Below, piece after piece: positions 45,278 to 55,823 of a stretch of 62,085 nt of DNA. The translations under genes and the position numbers were made by a program. The notes under the pieces were generated by a model. That model did no database searches, was not told where the DNA came from, and saw only the letters and a program-made list of their open reading frames with translations. The number at the start of each line of letters is the position of its first letter. The stretch's first letter is position 1. The DNA is from Halalkalibacter alkaliphilus (lineage in GTDB: Bacteria; Bacillota; Bacilli; Bacillales; Bacillaceae_D). The stretch lies in NCBI RefSeq assembly GCF_023555415.1, contig NZ_JAKRYL010000023.1, positions 1-62,085 of the forward strand, written 5' to 3'.

Positions 45278-46027
45278 CTACTCACTGCCTACTTCATGAC
45301 GTCTCCGGTATACTTCATACATAAGCAAACTAGCTGCAACTGAAGCATTTAACGATGTAACATGGCCAACCATCGGAATCCGAATTAGAAAATCGCATTT
45401 CTCTTTAACTAAACGGCTTATTCCCTTCCCTTCACTTCCAATGACAAGGCCAATCGGCATATCAAATGATGCTTGGCGGTAATCAGCTGTTCCTTTTGCA
45501 TCTGTCCCAGCAAACCAGAGACCGCGTTTCTTTAAGTCATCCATTGTTCTTGCTAAGTTCGTCACACGTACAACCGGAACATATTCAATTGCCCCCGTTG
45601 AAGATTTCGCCACCGTTTGCGTAAGCCCGACCGCTCTGCGTTTTGGAATAATAACTCCGTGAGCACCAACAGCATCTGCTGTACGTAAAATTGATCCTAG
45701 ATTATGTGGATCTTCCACTTCATCTAATAGTAAGAAAAATGGCTCCTCCCCACGCTTTTCTGCTGCTTGAAATAAATCCTCCATCTCTGCATACTCATAG
45801 GCAGCAATGGATGCCACCACTCCTTGATGATTATCAGTGTCAACAAGTTGAGCTAATTTCTTTTTTGGAGCATGTTGAATCAATACGCCATTTTCCTTAG
45901 CAAGCTGCACTACCTTGGTCATTTGTCCTTTCTGCGAACCTTCAGCAATCCAAATTTTATTGATCGAATGTCCTGCTTTTAAAGCTTCAATAATAGGGTT
46001 CTTACCTACAATAAATTCTTGACTCAT
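45278..46027 (-). CDS. rlmB: 23S rRNA (guanosine-2'-O)-methyltransferase RlmB
   Basis: 249 residues, SpoU/TrmH family with an N-terminal substrate-binding domain. Motifs: NLGSILRTADAVGAHG, IGLVIGSEGKGIS, VTSLNASVAASLLMYE. Methylates the P-loop guanosine of 23S rRNA. Between mrnC and rae1. Confidence 0.95.
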   Translation of the reverse strand: MSQEFIVGKNPIIEALKAGHSINKIWIAEGSQKGQMTKVVQLAKENGVLIQHAPKKKLAQLVDTDNHQGVVASIAAYEYAEMEDLFQAAEKRGEEPFFLLLDEVEDPHNLGSILRTADAVGAHGVIIPKRRAVGLTQTVAKSSTGAIEYVPVVRVTNLARTMDDLKKRGLWFAGTDAKGTADYRQASFDMPIGLVIGSEGKGISRLVKEKCDFLIRIPMVGHVTSLNASVAASLLMYEVYRRRHEVGSE

Positions 46028-46042
46028 CTTATTTCCTCCTTT

Positions 46043-46459
46043 CTATAACCGTGATCTTGCTTCAACAACTTCAACAGCTTTTTTAATGATTTCATCGAGA
46101 CGATCGTGCTCGCCTTGAAAATAATGATAGCCTAACATCGCTTCAAACCCAGTTGAATAACGATATGTGTTTAAATCTGTGTTTTTAGGTATCGAGCCTG
46201 ATTTGGCATTGCGTCCACGTTTAAACACAGAAATCTCATCTTCAGATAAAAACTTTTCTTCTAATAGCCTGCCCATAATATACGCTTGTGACTTAGCTGA
46301 TACGTATTTTGTTGCTTCAACATGAAGTCGGTGCGGTCTAACGTTTCCTTGTGCAATTAAATAGTAGCGTACATACATATCAAGCACCGAATCTCCCATG
46401 TAAGCGAGCGCGAGCGCATTGAGCTGTTTCAAGTCTGTCTTTGCTTCAATAATCTTCAT
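46043..46459 (-). CDS. mrnC: Mini-ribonuclease III
   Basis: 138 residues from ATG 46459, directly after the cysS stop (SD GAGG within the cysS end). RNase III catalytic domain without the dsRNA-binding domain: LALAYMGDSVLDMYVRYYL. Matures 23S rRNA ends in B. subtilis. Coupled to cysS. Confidence 0.95.
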   Translation of the reverse strand: MKIIEAKTDLKQLNALALAYMGDSVLDMYVRYYLIAQGNVRPHRLHVEATKYVSAKSQAYIMGRLLEEKFLSEDEISVFKRGRNAKSGSIPKNTDLNTYRYSTGFEAMLGYHYFQGEHDRLDEIIKKAVEVVEARSRL

Positions 46460-46460
46460 A

Positions 46461-47858
46461 CTAGCCTCGTTTCCAGCGAACACCTTGAGCTGTATCCTCT
46501 AGCACAATCCCTTGCTCTTTTAACTCATCACGAATTTGGTCAGCAAGAGCAAAGTCCTTTTGTTTACGTGCTTCATTACGTTTTTCTATTAACTCTTCAA
46601 TATCAGCATCCAGTAACTCTTTTTGTGAGTGTAGCGTAAGACCCAATACATTAGAGAACTCCGTAAATTGCTGCAAAAATGCTTCTAATATTTCTTTTGA
46701 CGTTTTCTCCTCACGAAGGTAACGATTTGCTTCCTTTGCCAAATCAAAGAGAACAGAGATTCCATTAGCACTATTAAAGTCATCATCCATCTCCTGAATA
46801 AACCGGGCTTTTAAGGCATGGATTCTCTCTAACCAATCCCCCTTCTCACCAAACCCAGCTGATTCCTCTAACCTATGTTCTAAACTAGCCACAGCTGTCC
46901 TTAATCGCTCAAGTCCACTTTTTGCCCCCTCTAATAACTCATCACTAAAGTTGATCGGGCTACGATAATGGGCCGTCAACATGAAGAAACGTACGACTTC
47001 TGCTGAATGTTGTCGAATTATATCTTTTGCCAAAACAAAATTTCCGAGTGATTTCGACATTTTTTCATTATCTATGTTAATAAAACCGTTATGAAGCCAA
47101 TAATTTGCCATTGGTTTTTCTGTTAATGCTTCCGATTGAGCAATTTCATTTTCATGATGAGGGAAAGATAAATCTTGCCCACCTGCATGAATGTCGATTG
47201 TGTCACCTAAATATTTTTTGACCATAGCAGAACATTCGATGTGCCACCCTGGTCTTCCCTCTCCCCAAGGACTCTTCCATGAGACTTCACCCTCTTTTGC
47301 CGCCTTCCAAAGCACAAAGTCAAGAGCATCTTCTTTTCTTTCATCAACTTCAATACGAGCTCCAGATCGTAAGTCATCAAGCGATTGAGAGGATAATTTA
47401 CCATAGTCCTTAAATTTTCTCGTTCTAAAGTACACATCACCACTTGATTCATATGCATATCCCTTTTGAACTAACGCGTCAATGAATGAGATAATTTCTG
47501 GAATTGTTTCTGTAACACGAGGGTGAATATCGGCCTCTTTCACACCAAGTGCACATGTATCTTGGTGATACGCTTCAATAAACCGGTTTGCGACTTGAAA
47601 TACATCTTCACCCAGTTCATTTGCTGCACGAATAATTTTATCGTCAACATCTGTAAAATTTGAAATAAACGTGACATCATACCCACGGTATTCTAAATAT
47701 CTTCTGACCATATCATACACAATCGGAGGCCTTGCATTCCCAATATGAATGTAGTTGTATACAGTCGGTCCACAAACATACATCTTTACTTTTCCTTCTT
47801 CCATCGGAATAAAAGGTTCTTTCTTCTTTGTTAAACTGTTGTAAACATGAATAGACAT
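46461..47858 (-). CDS. cysS: Cysteinyl-tRNA synthetase
   Basis: 465 residues, class I. HIGH-like [13 protein letters not shown] loop, zinc ligands Cys29, a Cys and His in WHIECSAM and HHENE. Transcribed with cysE under the T-box. Confidence 0.98.
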   Translation of the reverse strand: MSIHVYNSLTKKKEPFIPMEEGKVKMYVCGPTVYNYIHIGNARPPIVYDMVRRYLEYRGYDVTFISNFTDVDDKIIRAANELGEDVFQVANRFIEAYHQDTCALGVKEADIHPRVTETIPEIISFIDALVQKGYAYESSGDVYFRTRKFKDYGKLSSQSLDDLRSGARIEVDERKEDALDFVLWKAAKEGEVSWKSPWGEGRPGWHIECSAMVKKYLGDTIDIHAGGQDLSFPHHENEIAQSEALTEKPMANYWLHNGFINIDNEKMSKSLGNFVLAKDIIRQHSAEVVRFFMLTAHYRSPINFSDELLEGAKSGLERLRTAVASLEHRLEESAGFGEKGDWLERIHALKARFIQEMDDDFNSANGISVLFDLAKEANRYLREEKTSKEILEAFLQQFTEFSNVLGLTLHSQKELLDADIEELIEKRNEARKQKDFALADQIRDELKEQGIVLEDTAQGVRWKRG

Positions 47859-47903
47859 TGGATCTACTCCCTCTTTCTTATTTCTATTACAGTATGCAAA
47901 TAG

Positions 47904-48563
47904 CTAATCTCTTGTTGATGACCTTAACAATTGCTCTCGTTCTTCTTTTAATGCTTTTATTTCTTCTTCCAATTCTTTCAATTTATCAGCAATTGGATCC
48001 GGCAAAAGATGGTGATTCAGTCCATGTTCAACCTTCACTCCGTCTTGGATAACAATTTTACCTGGAATGCCAACAACGGTAGAATTAGCTGGAACTTCTT
48101 TTAATACAACGGAACCAGCACCTATTCGCGCATTTTCTCCAATTGTAAACGAACCAAGTATTTTTGCCCCTGATGCAATCAAGACACCATCCTCTACCGT
48201 TGGATGACGCTTCCCTTTTTCCTTTCCTGTTCCTCCGAGAGTGACCCCTTGATAGATCGTGACATTATTTCCAATCTCACATGTTTCTCCGATAACTACT
48301 CCCATTCCATGGTCAATAAACAAGCGTTGACCAATCACTGCACCAGGATGAATTTCAATCCCTGTAAAAAAACGACTAATTTGTGAAATAGATCTAGCTA
48401 AGAAGCACATTTTCCTTTTCCAAAGCCAGTGTGCCACGCGATGTGCCCATATTGCATGAACACCCGAGTACGTAAAAATCACTTCAAGTCGACTCCTCGC
48501 GGCAGGGTCCTGTTCAAATACAACGTCTACATCATTTAATAGAGTGCGAAATTTTTTCCCCAT
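47904..48563 (-). CDS. cysE: Serine O-acetyltransferase
   Basis: 219 residues: helical N-terminal domain and left-handed beta-helix of hexapeptide repeats with [21 protein letters not shown]. Makes O-acetylserine for cysteine synthesis. First gene after the Cys T-box; the pairing of supply and charging enzymes explains control by uncharged tRNA-Cys. Confidence 0.97.
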   Translation of the reverse strand: MGKKFRTLLNDVDVVFEQDPAARSRLEVIFTYSGVHAIWAHRVAHWLWKRKMCFLARSISQISRFFTGIEIHPGAVIGQRLFIDHGMGVVIGETCEIGNNVTIYQGVTLGGTGKEKGKRHPTVEDGVLIASGAKILGSFTIGENARIGAGSVVLKEVPANSTVVGIPGKIVIQDGVKVEHGLNHHLLPDPIADKLKELEEEIKALKEEREQLLRSSTRD

Positions 48564-48603
48564 GTGTTCTCATCCCCCTTTTAGGGAACCAGCTGTGCTT
48601 AGC

Positions 48604-48852
48604 AAATAAAAAGCGCCTCTGTGCATCTTAGATGCACAGAGGCGCTTTTTGCGCGGTTCCACTCTGCTTAGAGAAGGCAATACCTACTCATCTTTACTAG
48701 CCTGTAACGAAGCAACTCGCTCTTTCCTACTTAGAATGAATCGTTCAAAAAGAGACTCAAGGGTGCATGTTCAAAGCGAGATCCCTAAACCACTCTCAGC
48801 CATTGATGGTTCTCTCTGCAAGGAATGGCTCACTTCTACTTTTCCCTCTCAA
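48604..48852 (-). promoter_or_regulatory. T-box riboswitch, cysteine specific, before cysE-cysS
   Basis: Minus strand carries the T-box sequence AGAGTGGAACCGCG (48652-48665). It is followed by a terminator: GCGCCTCTGTGCATC/GATGCACAGAGGCGC (48613-48645) and U-run. The stem I side starts near 48852. In GAACATGCACC (about 48760-48770) the codon TGC (48765-48767) is the likely specifier, which matches Cys and the downstream genes. Confidence 0.93.
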
Positions 48853-48862
48853 CACGGTAACA

Positions 48863-50323
48863 TTATTTATTTAATAAGCTTTTAATTCTTCTATTGACAA
48901 CATCTTTCCCTATAAGCTCCATTGATTCAGGTAAGTCACGACCATGAGTTTGCCCTGTCGTTGCAACACGAATCGGCATAAATAATTTCTTGCCCTTATG
49001 ACCTGTAGCTTTTTGAGTTGCTTTCATAGCAGCTTTAATGTTACTAGCTGTAAACTCTTCAATCGCTTCTAGCTCTTTTAATAATTGAGCTAACACTTCA
49101 GGAACTTGCTCTTCATCTAAAACGGTTTGTGCTTCCTCATTATACCCAATTTCTGTTTTAAAGAAAAGTTCTGTTAACTCAACGATCTCTGCACCATAAT
49201 GCATTTGCTCTTGATACAAAGCAATTAAACGCTTAGCCCAGTCTTTTTGTTCGTCTGTCATGTTTTCTGGCAGCTTTCCAGCTTTGACTAAGTGTGGCAA
49301 CGCAAGCTCAACGACCTTATCAAGTTCAGCATTTTTTATGTATTGATTATTCATCCAAGCTAGTTTGTCTGTATCAAAAACAGCAGGAGCTTTTGCCACT
49401 CGGTCTAATGTGAATTGTTCTCCTAGCTCTTTTACAGAGAAAATCTCCTCTTCCCCAACAGGAGACCAGCCTAATAATGCAAGGAAATTAACGATTGCTT
49501 CTGGCATGTAGCCAAGTTCTTTATATTGCTCAACAAATTGAATAATCGACTCATCTCGCTTACTCATTTTTTGACGGTCCGGATTTAAGATTAATGATGC
49601 ATGAGCAAATTTTGGCACATCCCATCCGAATGCTTCATAAAGCAATACTTGTCTAGGTGTATTTGATAAATGCTCTTCTCCACGAATGACATGAGAAATT
49701 TTCATTAGATGGTCATCGATCACTACAGCAAAGTTATACATTGGAATGCCATCCTTACGCGCAATAACAAAATCCCCAATGCCGTCTGATTCAAACGTTA
49801 CATCGCCCCGAACTGCATCTTTTATTTGAATAAGCTTTCCTTCTGGTACACGGAAACGCACTACCGGTTTAAGACCTTTCTCTTCATATTCTTTACGTTG
49901 CTCTTCGGTTAAGTCTCGATCACGGCCACTATATTTAGGTAACTCCCCACGTGCTTTTTGCTCTTCACGCTCTGCCTCTAACTCTTCCTCCGTCATATAA
50001 CAATAGTATGCTTTTCCCTCTTTAAGAAGGTGGTCAAGATATTCTTTGTACAACCCAACACGCTCCATACAACTATACGGGCCATACTCTCCACCTACAT
50101 CGATACTCTCATCCCAATCCATTCCGAGCCATTTCAAACTATCTAATAGTTTCTCTTTTGCTTGATCGACATTCCGAGCTTGATCAGTATCTTCAATACG
50201 TAAAATAAATTTCCCACCCTGACTTTTCGCAAACAAATAATTAAATAAGGCAGAACGAGCACCACCAATATGTAAATGTCCAGTCGGACTAGGAGCAAAA
50301 CGAACGCGAACGTCACTTCCCAT
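48863..50323 (-). CDS. gltX: Glutamyl-tRNA synthetase
   Basis: 486 residues, class [16 protein letters not shown] (HIGH) and [10 protein letters not shown] (KMSKS-like). The Bacillus enzyme also charges tRNA-Gln for transamidation. ATG 50323 has GGAAGGTG 6 nt upstream; GTG at 50332 is an alternative. Confidence 0.97.
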   Translation of the reverse strand: MGSDVRVRFAPSPTGHLHIGGARSALFNYLFAKSQGGKFILRIEDTDQARNVDQAKEKLLDSLKWLGMDWDESIDVGGEYGPYSCMERVGLYKEYLDHLLKEGKAYYCYMTEEELEAEREEQKARGELPKYSGRDRDLTEEQRKEYEEKGLKPVVRFRVPEGKLIQIKDAVRGDVTFESDGIGDFVIARKDGIPMYNFAVVIDDHLMKISHVIRGEEHLSNTPRQVLLYEAFGWDVPKFAHASLILNPDRQKMSKRDESIIQFVEQYKELGYMPEAIVNFLALLGWSPVGEEEIFSVKELGEQFTLDRVAKAPAVFDTDKLAWMNNQYIKNAELDKVVELALPHLVKAGKLPENMTDEQKDWAKRLIALYQEQMHYGAEIVELTELFFKTEIGYNEEAQTVLDEEQVPEVLAQLLKELEAIEEFTASNIKAAMKATQKATGHKGKKLFMPIRVATTGQTHGRDLPESMELIGKDVVNRRIKSLLNK

Positions 50324-50391
50324 AATAAACACCTTCCATTTCTATCATCCTATTATGCATATTAACATGCTTATGTTAATTATGTTAATTA

Positions 50392-50421
50392 CCTATATCA
50401 CTATATCACTACTTTGGTCAA
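50392..50421 (-). promoter_or_regulatory. gltX promoter
   Basis: TTGACC (50416-50421), 18 nt, TATAGG (50392-50397). Just downstream are three copies of ATGTTAAT or its complement (50361-50389), which could be an operator. Confidence 0.6.
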
Positions 50422-50433
50422 CTTATGCTTTTT

Positions 50434-50910
50434 TTATGACTGCTCGACTAAAAGAATCGTTGCCTGTGAAGCAATTCCTTCGCCTCTCCCTGTAAACCCT
50501 AATTTTTCTGTAGTCGTTGCTTTTACGTTTACTTGACTGACATCCGCTTCTAACAGTTCAGCAATTCTAGCTCGCATCGTTTCGATGTGCGGAGCCATTT
50601 TCGGCTTTTGCGCTATGATTGTACAATCAATATTCCCTAATTTGTATCCTTTTTCCTTCACAAGTTCCCAAACATGTGTAAGAAGTTTGGCAGAGTCTGC
50701 ATCTTTGAACGCGTTGTCTGTATCAGGAAAGTGCTTACCAATATCTCCTTCACCAATTGCGCCTAGTGCTGCATCTGCAACTGTATGCAAAAGTACATCT
50801 GCATCAGAATGCCCGAGGAGACCTAATTCGTAGGGAATCGTAATCCCTCCTAGAATAAGTGGTCTTCCTTCTACTAACTGATGAACATCAAACCCTTGTC
50901 CAATTCTCAT
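50434..50910 (-). CDS. ispF: 2-C-methyl-D-erythritol 2,4-cyclodiphosphate synthase IspF
   Basis: 158 residues. Zinc site in GFDVHQL (Asp, His) and [11 protein letters not shown]-terminal [13 protein letters not shown]. Methylerythritol phosphate pathway. Start overlaps the ispD stop (ATGA). Confidence 0.97.
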   Translation of the reverse strand: MRIGQGFDVHQLVEGRPLILGGITIPYELGLLGHSDADVLLHTVADAALGAIGEGDIGKHFPDTDNAFKDADSAKLLTHVWELVKEKGYKLGNIDCTIIAQKPKMAPHIETMRARIAELLEADVSQVNVKATTTEKLGFTGRGEGIASQATILLVEQS

Positions 50911-51596
50911 GACTTCCTCATCTCTCTTTCCTTCATAATCGCTTCAGCAAATAACAGATCATCCGGGGTCGTTAACTTAATGTTTTGATAATCACCTTCA
51001 ACAATTGCGACCTCATGCCCTAACCATTCAACTAGACTCGCATCATCGGTTCCGAGCATATCAGCAGCTTGTGCCTTTTCATGCGCTTCTTTTACTAACT
51101 TTAATTGAAACGCTTGTGGTGTTTGAATGGTCCATAGTTCCTCACGCTTCAATGTATTCACAACTCTTTTGGAGAGAACTCGTTTAATTGTCTCTTTAAC
51201 GGGTACAGCTGCTGTAACAGCCCCCATCTCAGCAGCTTTTTGTACTAGAGAATGAATGACATCCCTAGTAACAAAGGGCCTTGCCCCATCATGGACCAAA
51301 ACAATCATATCTCCCTCAATAGAGTTAATCCCCTTTCTCACACTATGCTGACGTTCTTTACCACCTTCAACTACTGTTACTTTCGATAGGGAGTGTTTCT
51401 TAGCTAACTCATTCATGATTTCAAGCTCTTCGGGATTCGCTACAAGGATCACCTGTTCGCACCAAGGATCTTCCTGAAACAAGCGAATAGTATGCACAAT
51501 AAGCGGTTCTCCTCTTAATTTAAGGAATTGCTTATTTTTCCCTGCCTTCATTCTTTTCCCTTGTCCAGCTGCAGGGATGACAACACGATACTCCAT
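50907..51596 (-). CDS. ispD: 2-C-methyl-D-erythritol 4-phosphate cytidylyltransferase IspD
   Basis: 229 residues from ATG 51596, with GGAGAG 6 nt upstream; an earlier frame extension is unsupported. Nucleotide-binding [18 protein letters not shown]. Step before IspE in isoprenoid synthesis; cotranscribed with ispF. Confidence 0.97.
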   Translation of the reverse strand: MEYRVVIPAAGQGKRMKAGKNKQFLKLRGEPLIVHTIRLFQEDPWCEQVILVANPEELEIMNELAKKHSLSKVTVVEGGKERQHSVRKGINSIEGDMIVLVHDGARPFVTRDVIHSLVQKAAEMGAVTAAVPVKETIKRVLSKRVVNTLKREELWTIQTPQAFQLKLVKEAHEKAQAADMLGTDDASLVEWLGHEVAIVEGDYQNIKLTTPDDLLFAEAIMKEREMRKS

Positions 51597-51764
51597 TTCA
51601 TTCTCTCCTATCAAAAGCAATATATAATAATCATTTATTATACCTATCAAATGATCTTTACTACTCATATTGGCATACTTTTTTAACCGATATTTATTTT
51701 AGCATGATCTCCCATTTAATTGCATATGTTTGTTTAGTAGAGCTTGTACACAACCAGCGAAAAA

Positions 51765-51800
51765 GAAAAACGCTATCCTCTATTAAGAGCATAGCGCTTA
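51765..51800 (-). terminator. Terminator after yacL
   Basis: Minus strand stem AGCGCTATGCTC/GAGGATAGCGTT (about 51770-51798) followed by U-rich sequence. Confidence 0.8.
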
Positions 51801-51836
51801 TGAAATTTCATTCTTTTCTATTCTCAGGTAACATCT

Positions 51837-52928
51837 TTAAAGTGCTTTCTCAAGTACTTTAGGCTTGGCAAAAATCATTCGGCCCGCACTCGTTTGCAGC
51901 ACACTTGTAACGACTACATCAATTTGTTTTCCAATATAGTCACGTCCACCCTCTACAACAATCATCGTGCCATCGTCAAGATAAGCAACCCCTTGATGTT
52001 GTTCTTTCCCATCTTTAATAACTTGAACTTTCAGCTCTTCACCAGGCAAGACTACCGGCTTAACTGCATTTGCTAAATCATTAATATTTAATACAGAAAC
52101 TCCTTGCAACTCACATACTTTATTTAAATTAAAGTCATTTGTTACAACCATTCCCGAGGAAACTTTAGCTAATTTCACTAATTTGCTATCTACCTCAGAA
52201 ATATCTTCAAAGTCCCCTTCATAGATCTCGACATTAATCGGTAGTTCTTTTTGAATTTTATTTAATATATCTAGCCCACGACGTCCTCGATTGCGTTTTA
52301 ATACATCAGATGAATCGGCTATATGTTGTAATTCTTCTAACACAAACCCAGGAATAACAAGTGTTCCTTCTAAGAAGCCGGTTTTGCAAATATCTGCAAT
52401 ACGCCCATCAATAATAACACTTGTGTCTAATATTTTTAATTGCTTCCCTACGGAAACATCAACCTCTTCTTCTTTTTTCTTGCCTAAATTTCTTGTTAAT
52501 GTAAACAAATTAATAAGCTCATCCCGTTTTTTGAAGCCAATTTGGAATCCAAAATACCCAACGAAAATCGTCACAAAAATAGGAAGTACCGTACTTACAA
52601 TCGGTATGTTGATGGCGTTTAATGGAATACCAATTAAATAAGCAACAATTAGACCAACAATTAATCCCATCGTACCAAACAAAACATCTGTGACTGGAGC
52701 CCGTACAATCGCTTCCTCTAAAAGCTTCATGAGATTCACGATATAGTCAGCCAACCAAAACGTAGCAAAAAAGAAAATAATAGCACCGAATACTGCACCA
52801 GCATAAGAACTTGTAACCCAAACAGGGACTTCGCCAAAATTTAATATATGGATAAGTTCTGGAATGAAGATAAAACCCAAAGTGCCTCCAACTAGAACGA
52901 AGAAAAGCTGTACAATTCGCTTTAGCAT
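51837..52928 (-). CDS. yacL: PIN/TRAM domain membrane protein (YacL)
   Basis: 363 residues: four N-terminal membrane segments (about 7-25, 38-62, 80-103, 108-133), a PIN nuclease-like domain ([14 protein letters not shown], about 168-185 on) and a C-terminal TRAM RNA-binding domain. Function unknown; RNA-directed activity inferred from domains. ATG 52928 has AGGAGG 9 nt upstream. Confidence 0.9.
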   Translation of the reverse strand: MLKRIVQLFFVLVGGTLGFIFIPELIHILNFGEVPVWVTSSYAGAVFGAIIFFFATFWLADYIVNLMKLLEEAIVRAPVTDVLFGTMGLIVGLIVAYLIGIPLNAINIPIVSTVLPIFVTIFVGYFGFQIGFKKRDELINLFTLTRNLGKKKEEEVDVSVGKQLKILDTSVIIDGRIADICKTGFLEGTLVIPGFVLEELQHIADSSDVLKRNRGRRGLDILNKIQKELPINVEIYEGDFEDISEVDSKLVKLAKVSSGMVVTNDFNLNKVCELQGVSVLNINDLANAVKPVVLPGEELKVQVIKDGKEQHQGVAYLDDGTMIVVEGGRDYIGKQIDVVVTSVLQTSAGRMIFAKPKVLEKAL

Positions 52929-53072
52929 CCATATTCACCTCCTTTTATTATTATAGACAAGATTGCTCATTTGAAACCTATCAAACTGTATTTCACATAA
53001 ATTCTCAAAATTCTTCCATACTCCCTTAAACGTAACAAACACTTAATTGTTTGTCAATTTTGAAAACCTATT

Positions 53073-53101
53073 ATTATACAGTTAAGACGTCATGTTGTCA
53101 A
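53073..53101 (-). promoter_or_regulatory. Consensus sigma-A promoter before yacL
   Basis: Exact TTGACA (53096-53101), 17 nt, exact TATAAT (53073-53078), 145 nt upstream of the yacL start. Confidence 0.85.
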
Positions 53102-53108
53102 GTTATGC

Positions 53109-54185
53109 TTAAATATGTCGATCTACGAACAATTGTTCTTGAATACGATTTAATCCATCTTTAATCATCTTAGCCCTCGGTTCACCAATTCCTTCCACTT
53201 CGTCTAACTCATTAATACTCGCAAACATAATATTGGATAAGTTCTCATATTTCTCAATTAGGTTTTCTATAATAATTGATGGCAGTCTCGGGATACGGTG
53301 TAAGATCCGGTAGCCTCTTGGTGAAACAGCTTGCTCTTGAATGTTAATGCTTTTGCTATAACCAAGTGTCTTCACAATCTCTTGTTCATCAAATAATTCT
53401 TCCGTTTGGAACTTCGTTAGTTCTTTTAAAATTTCTTTTGGGTTTTGACTATCGTTTTTCATATAATCTTTTATCAAATGAATCGCTTCTTTTTCTGTAT
53501 TCGCTACTAGTTCATTTAACTGCATCGTAATGAGTCGACCTTCATTTCCGAGCTCGTTAATATAATTTAGTATCTCACTTTTTATTCTTAAAACCATCTG
53601 TACCCTGTGAATGACTTGTGTCACTTCATGGAGAGTAACGAGTTGTTCAAATTCAAGTGCCCCTAAATTGGTGATCCCTTGATCTAGAACGACTTTATAT
53701 TTTTCAAGCGTCTGAATTGCTTGATTGGCCTTCGTCAAAATAACTCCAATATCCTTTAAAGAATAGCGATGATCTCCCTGATAGAGGGTTATCACATTCC
53801 GCCTTTGTGAAATCGAAATCACTAAGTTACCTGTTTGTTTAGCAACCCGTTCAGCTGTACGGTGTCTAATACCCGTTTCATTCGATGTAATGCCATTGTT
53901 TGGTACTAGTTGCGTATTCGCATATAAAATTCGTTTTCCATCTTCACTTAAAATGATGGCCCCATCCATTTTTGCCAGTTCGTACAAGTAGGCAGGGGAA
54001 AAATCACAATTGATGAAAAAGCCACCGTCTACAACGGGAATCATTGCATTGTCATAGCCAATGACAATCAAACCTCCCGTTTTTGCACGAAGAACATTAT
54101 CAATTCCTGCTCGTAAATCCGTTCCAGGCGCAACTAACTTCAGTACGTTTTGGATAAAAGCTTGCCGCTTTTTCCCCTCATTCAT
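53109..54185 (-). CDS. disA: DNA integrity scanning protein DisA, diadenylate cyclase
   Basis: 358 residues. DAC domain with [10 protein letters not shown] and [13 protein letters not shown], a linker, and C-terminal helix-hairpin-helix DNA-binding region ([14 protein letters not shown]). Makes c-di-AMP and senses branched DNA. GGAGG upstream of ATG; 3 nt from radA. Confidence 0.97.
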   Translation of the reverse strand: MNEGKKRQAFIQNVLKLVAPGTDLRAGIDNVLRAKTGGLIVIGYDNAMIPVVDGGFFINCDFSPAYLYELAKMDGAIILSEDGKRILYANTQLVPNNGITSNETGIRHRTAERVAKQTGNLVISISQRRNVITLYQGDHRYSLKDIGVILTKANQAIQTLEKYKVVLDQGITNLGALEFEQLVTLHEVTQVIHRVQMVLRIKSEILNYINELGNEGRLITMQLNELVANTEKEAIHLIKDYMKNDSQNPKEILKELTKFQTEELFDEQEIVKTLGYSKSINIQEQAVSPRGYRILHRIPRLPSIIIENLIEKYENLSNIMFASINELDEVEGIGEPRAKMIKDGLNRIQEQLFVDRHI

Positions 54186-54188
54186 TTA

Positions 54189-55562
54189 CTAACCTCCTAA
54201 GCCGACCTCTAACGCTCTTTCTAATGTTGGTACACCAATGACTTCAATGTCCTTTGGATACGTCCAGCCCCCTAGATTCTTCTCTGGAATGATTGCCCGC
54301 TTAAATCCCAATTTGGCTGCCTCATTCACCCTTTGGTCAATTCGCGAAACACGCCTAATTTCTCCCGTTAATCCTACCTCACCAATAGCAACATCTGTAG
54401 GACTCGTTATTTGATTACGGAAGCTTGAAGCAATGCTAAGGGCAATAGCCAAGTCAATTGCAGGTTCATCTAACCGAATTCCGCCAGCAACATTTAAATA
54501 AGCATCCTGATTTTGTAGTAATAGCCCTACTCTTTTTTCAAGTACAGCCATCAACAGCGATACCCGGTTATGGTCAACTCCAGTAGCCATTCGTCTTGGG
54601 TTTCCAAAGCTCGTCGGTGATATTAGTGCTTGTAATTCTACGAGAACAGGCCTTGTTCCTTCCATGGAAGCAACAACAATTGATCCGGCTGCTCCTTGAG
54701 ACCGTTCTTCTAAAAAAATCTCAGAAGGGTTAAGAACTTCTTCTAGTCCAGTTTCTTTCATTTCAAATATACCCATTTCATTCGTGGAACCGAACCGATT
54801 TTTCACGGCCCGTAAAATACGATACGTATGGTGGCGTTCTCCCTCAAAGTATAGAACAGAATCAACCATATGTTCTAACAATTTCGGTCCTGCTATTGAT
54901 CCTTGTTTTGTAACATGCCCTACAATAAAAATAGCAATTCCCCTTGTTTTGGCAATTCTCATAAAGGCTGCCGTACACTCTCTAACTTGCGCCACACTTC
55001 CTGGTGCAGACGTAATATCTTCTTGGTAGACTGTTTGAATAGAGTCAATAATAACTAGTGTTGGTTTCACTTCATCTATCGCACGTTCTATAAAGGAGAT
55101 ATCCGTCTCGGCCAAAACGTATAAATCTCCAGAAGAAACACCTAACCGTTCCGAACGTAATTTCGTCTGTTTTACTGACTCTTCCCCAGAAATATATAAA
55201 ACCTTGTGCTTCGTTTCTGCTAATTTAGAGGAAAGTTGCAGCAAAAGCGTTGACTTCCCAATTCCAGGGTCTCCACCCACAAGTACAAGCGAACCTGGAA
55301 CAATTCCTCCACCAAGTACCCGATCGAGTTCCATCATTGTTGTGCTGATTCTTGCTTCTGTTTCACTTTTTACCGAAATGATCGATTGCGGCTTTGATCC
55401 AGTTGTTGCAGATGTAACGTAGCTTCGACTCGCTTGTTTAGCACTTGGCTCAAATTCTTCAATCATCGTGTTCCAGCTTTGACAACCCGGGCACTTGCCC
55501 ATCCATTTTGCTGATTCATATCCACACTCTTGGCAGACGAACTTTGTTTTCTTCTTTGCCAT
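54189..55562 (-). CDS. radA: RadA (Sms), DNA repair ATPase
   Basis: 457 residues. Zinc finger ([18 protein letters not shown]), Walker [11 protein letters not shown], RadA motif [11 protein letters not shown] and a Lon-like C-terminal domain. Helicase-type branch migration factor; it works beside disA here. Confidence 0.97.
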   Translation of the reverse strand: MAKKKTKFVCQECGYESAKWMGKCPGCQSWNTMIEEFEPSAKQASRSYVTSATTGSKPQSIISVKSETEARISTTMMELDRVLGGGIVPGSLVLVGGDPGIGKSTLLLQLSSKLAETKHKVLYISGEESVKQTKLRSERLGVSSGDLYVLAETDISFIERAIDEVKPTLVIIDSIQTVYQEDITSAPGSVAQVRECTAAFMRIAKTRGIAIFIVGHVTKQGSIAGPKLLEHMVDSVLYFEGERHHTYRILRAVKNRFGSTNEMGIFEMKETGLEEVLNPSEIFLEERSQGAAGSIVVASMEGTRPVLVELQALISPTSFGNPRRMATGVDHNRVSLLMAVLEKRVGLLLQNQDAYLNVAGGIRLDEPAIDLAIALSIASSFRNQITSPTDVAIGEVGLTGEIRRVSRIDQRVNEAAKLGFKRAIIPEKNLGGWTYPKDIEVIGVPTLERALEVGLGG

Positions 55563-55748
55563 GCTTCTTTCTCCCTTCTACCTATTACGTCTATTGTAAC
55601 AGAGTAGAAGAAAAAAGTTTCTTATCCGTTTTTCATTAAAGCTATAAGGATTAACTCCTATATTCATTATCGCTGCGATAAAAAGTTTTCTTACATTAAT
55701 TAATTTGTATCACCTTTGTTAAATAGTCTTATAATTCTATTATATGGT

Positions 55749-55786
55749 GAAAAGCCGAGGGAATATGACTCTCCCCCGGCTTTTCT
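55749..55786 (-). terminator. Terminator of the ctsR-clpC operon
   Basis: Minus strand GAAAAGCCGGGGGA/TCCCTCGGCTTTTC (55749-55762 with 55772-55785) with U-rich tail. Confidence 0.85.
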
Positions 55787-55823
55787 TCAAACAGAGCCTA
55801 TGACTTATGCAGTGAAATTAATT

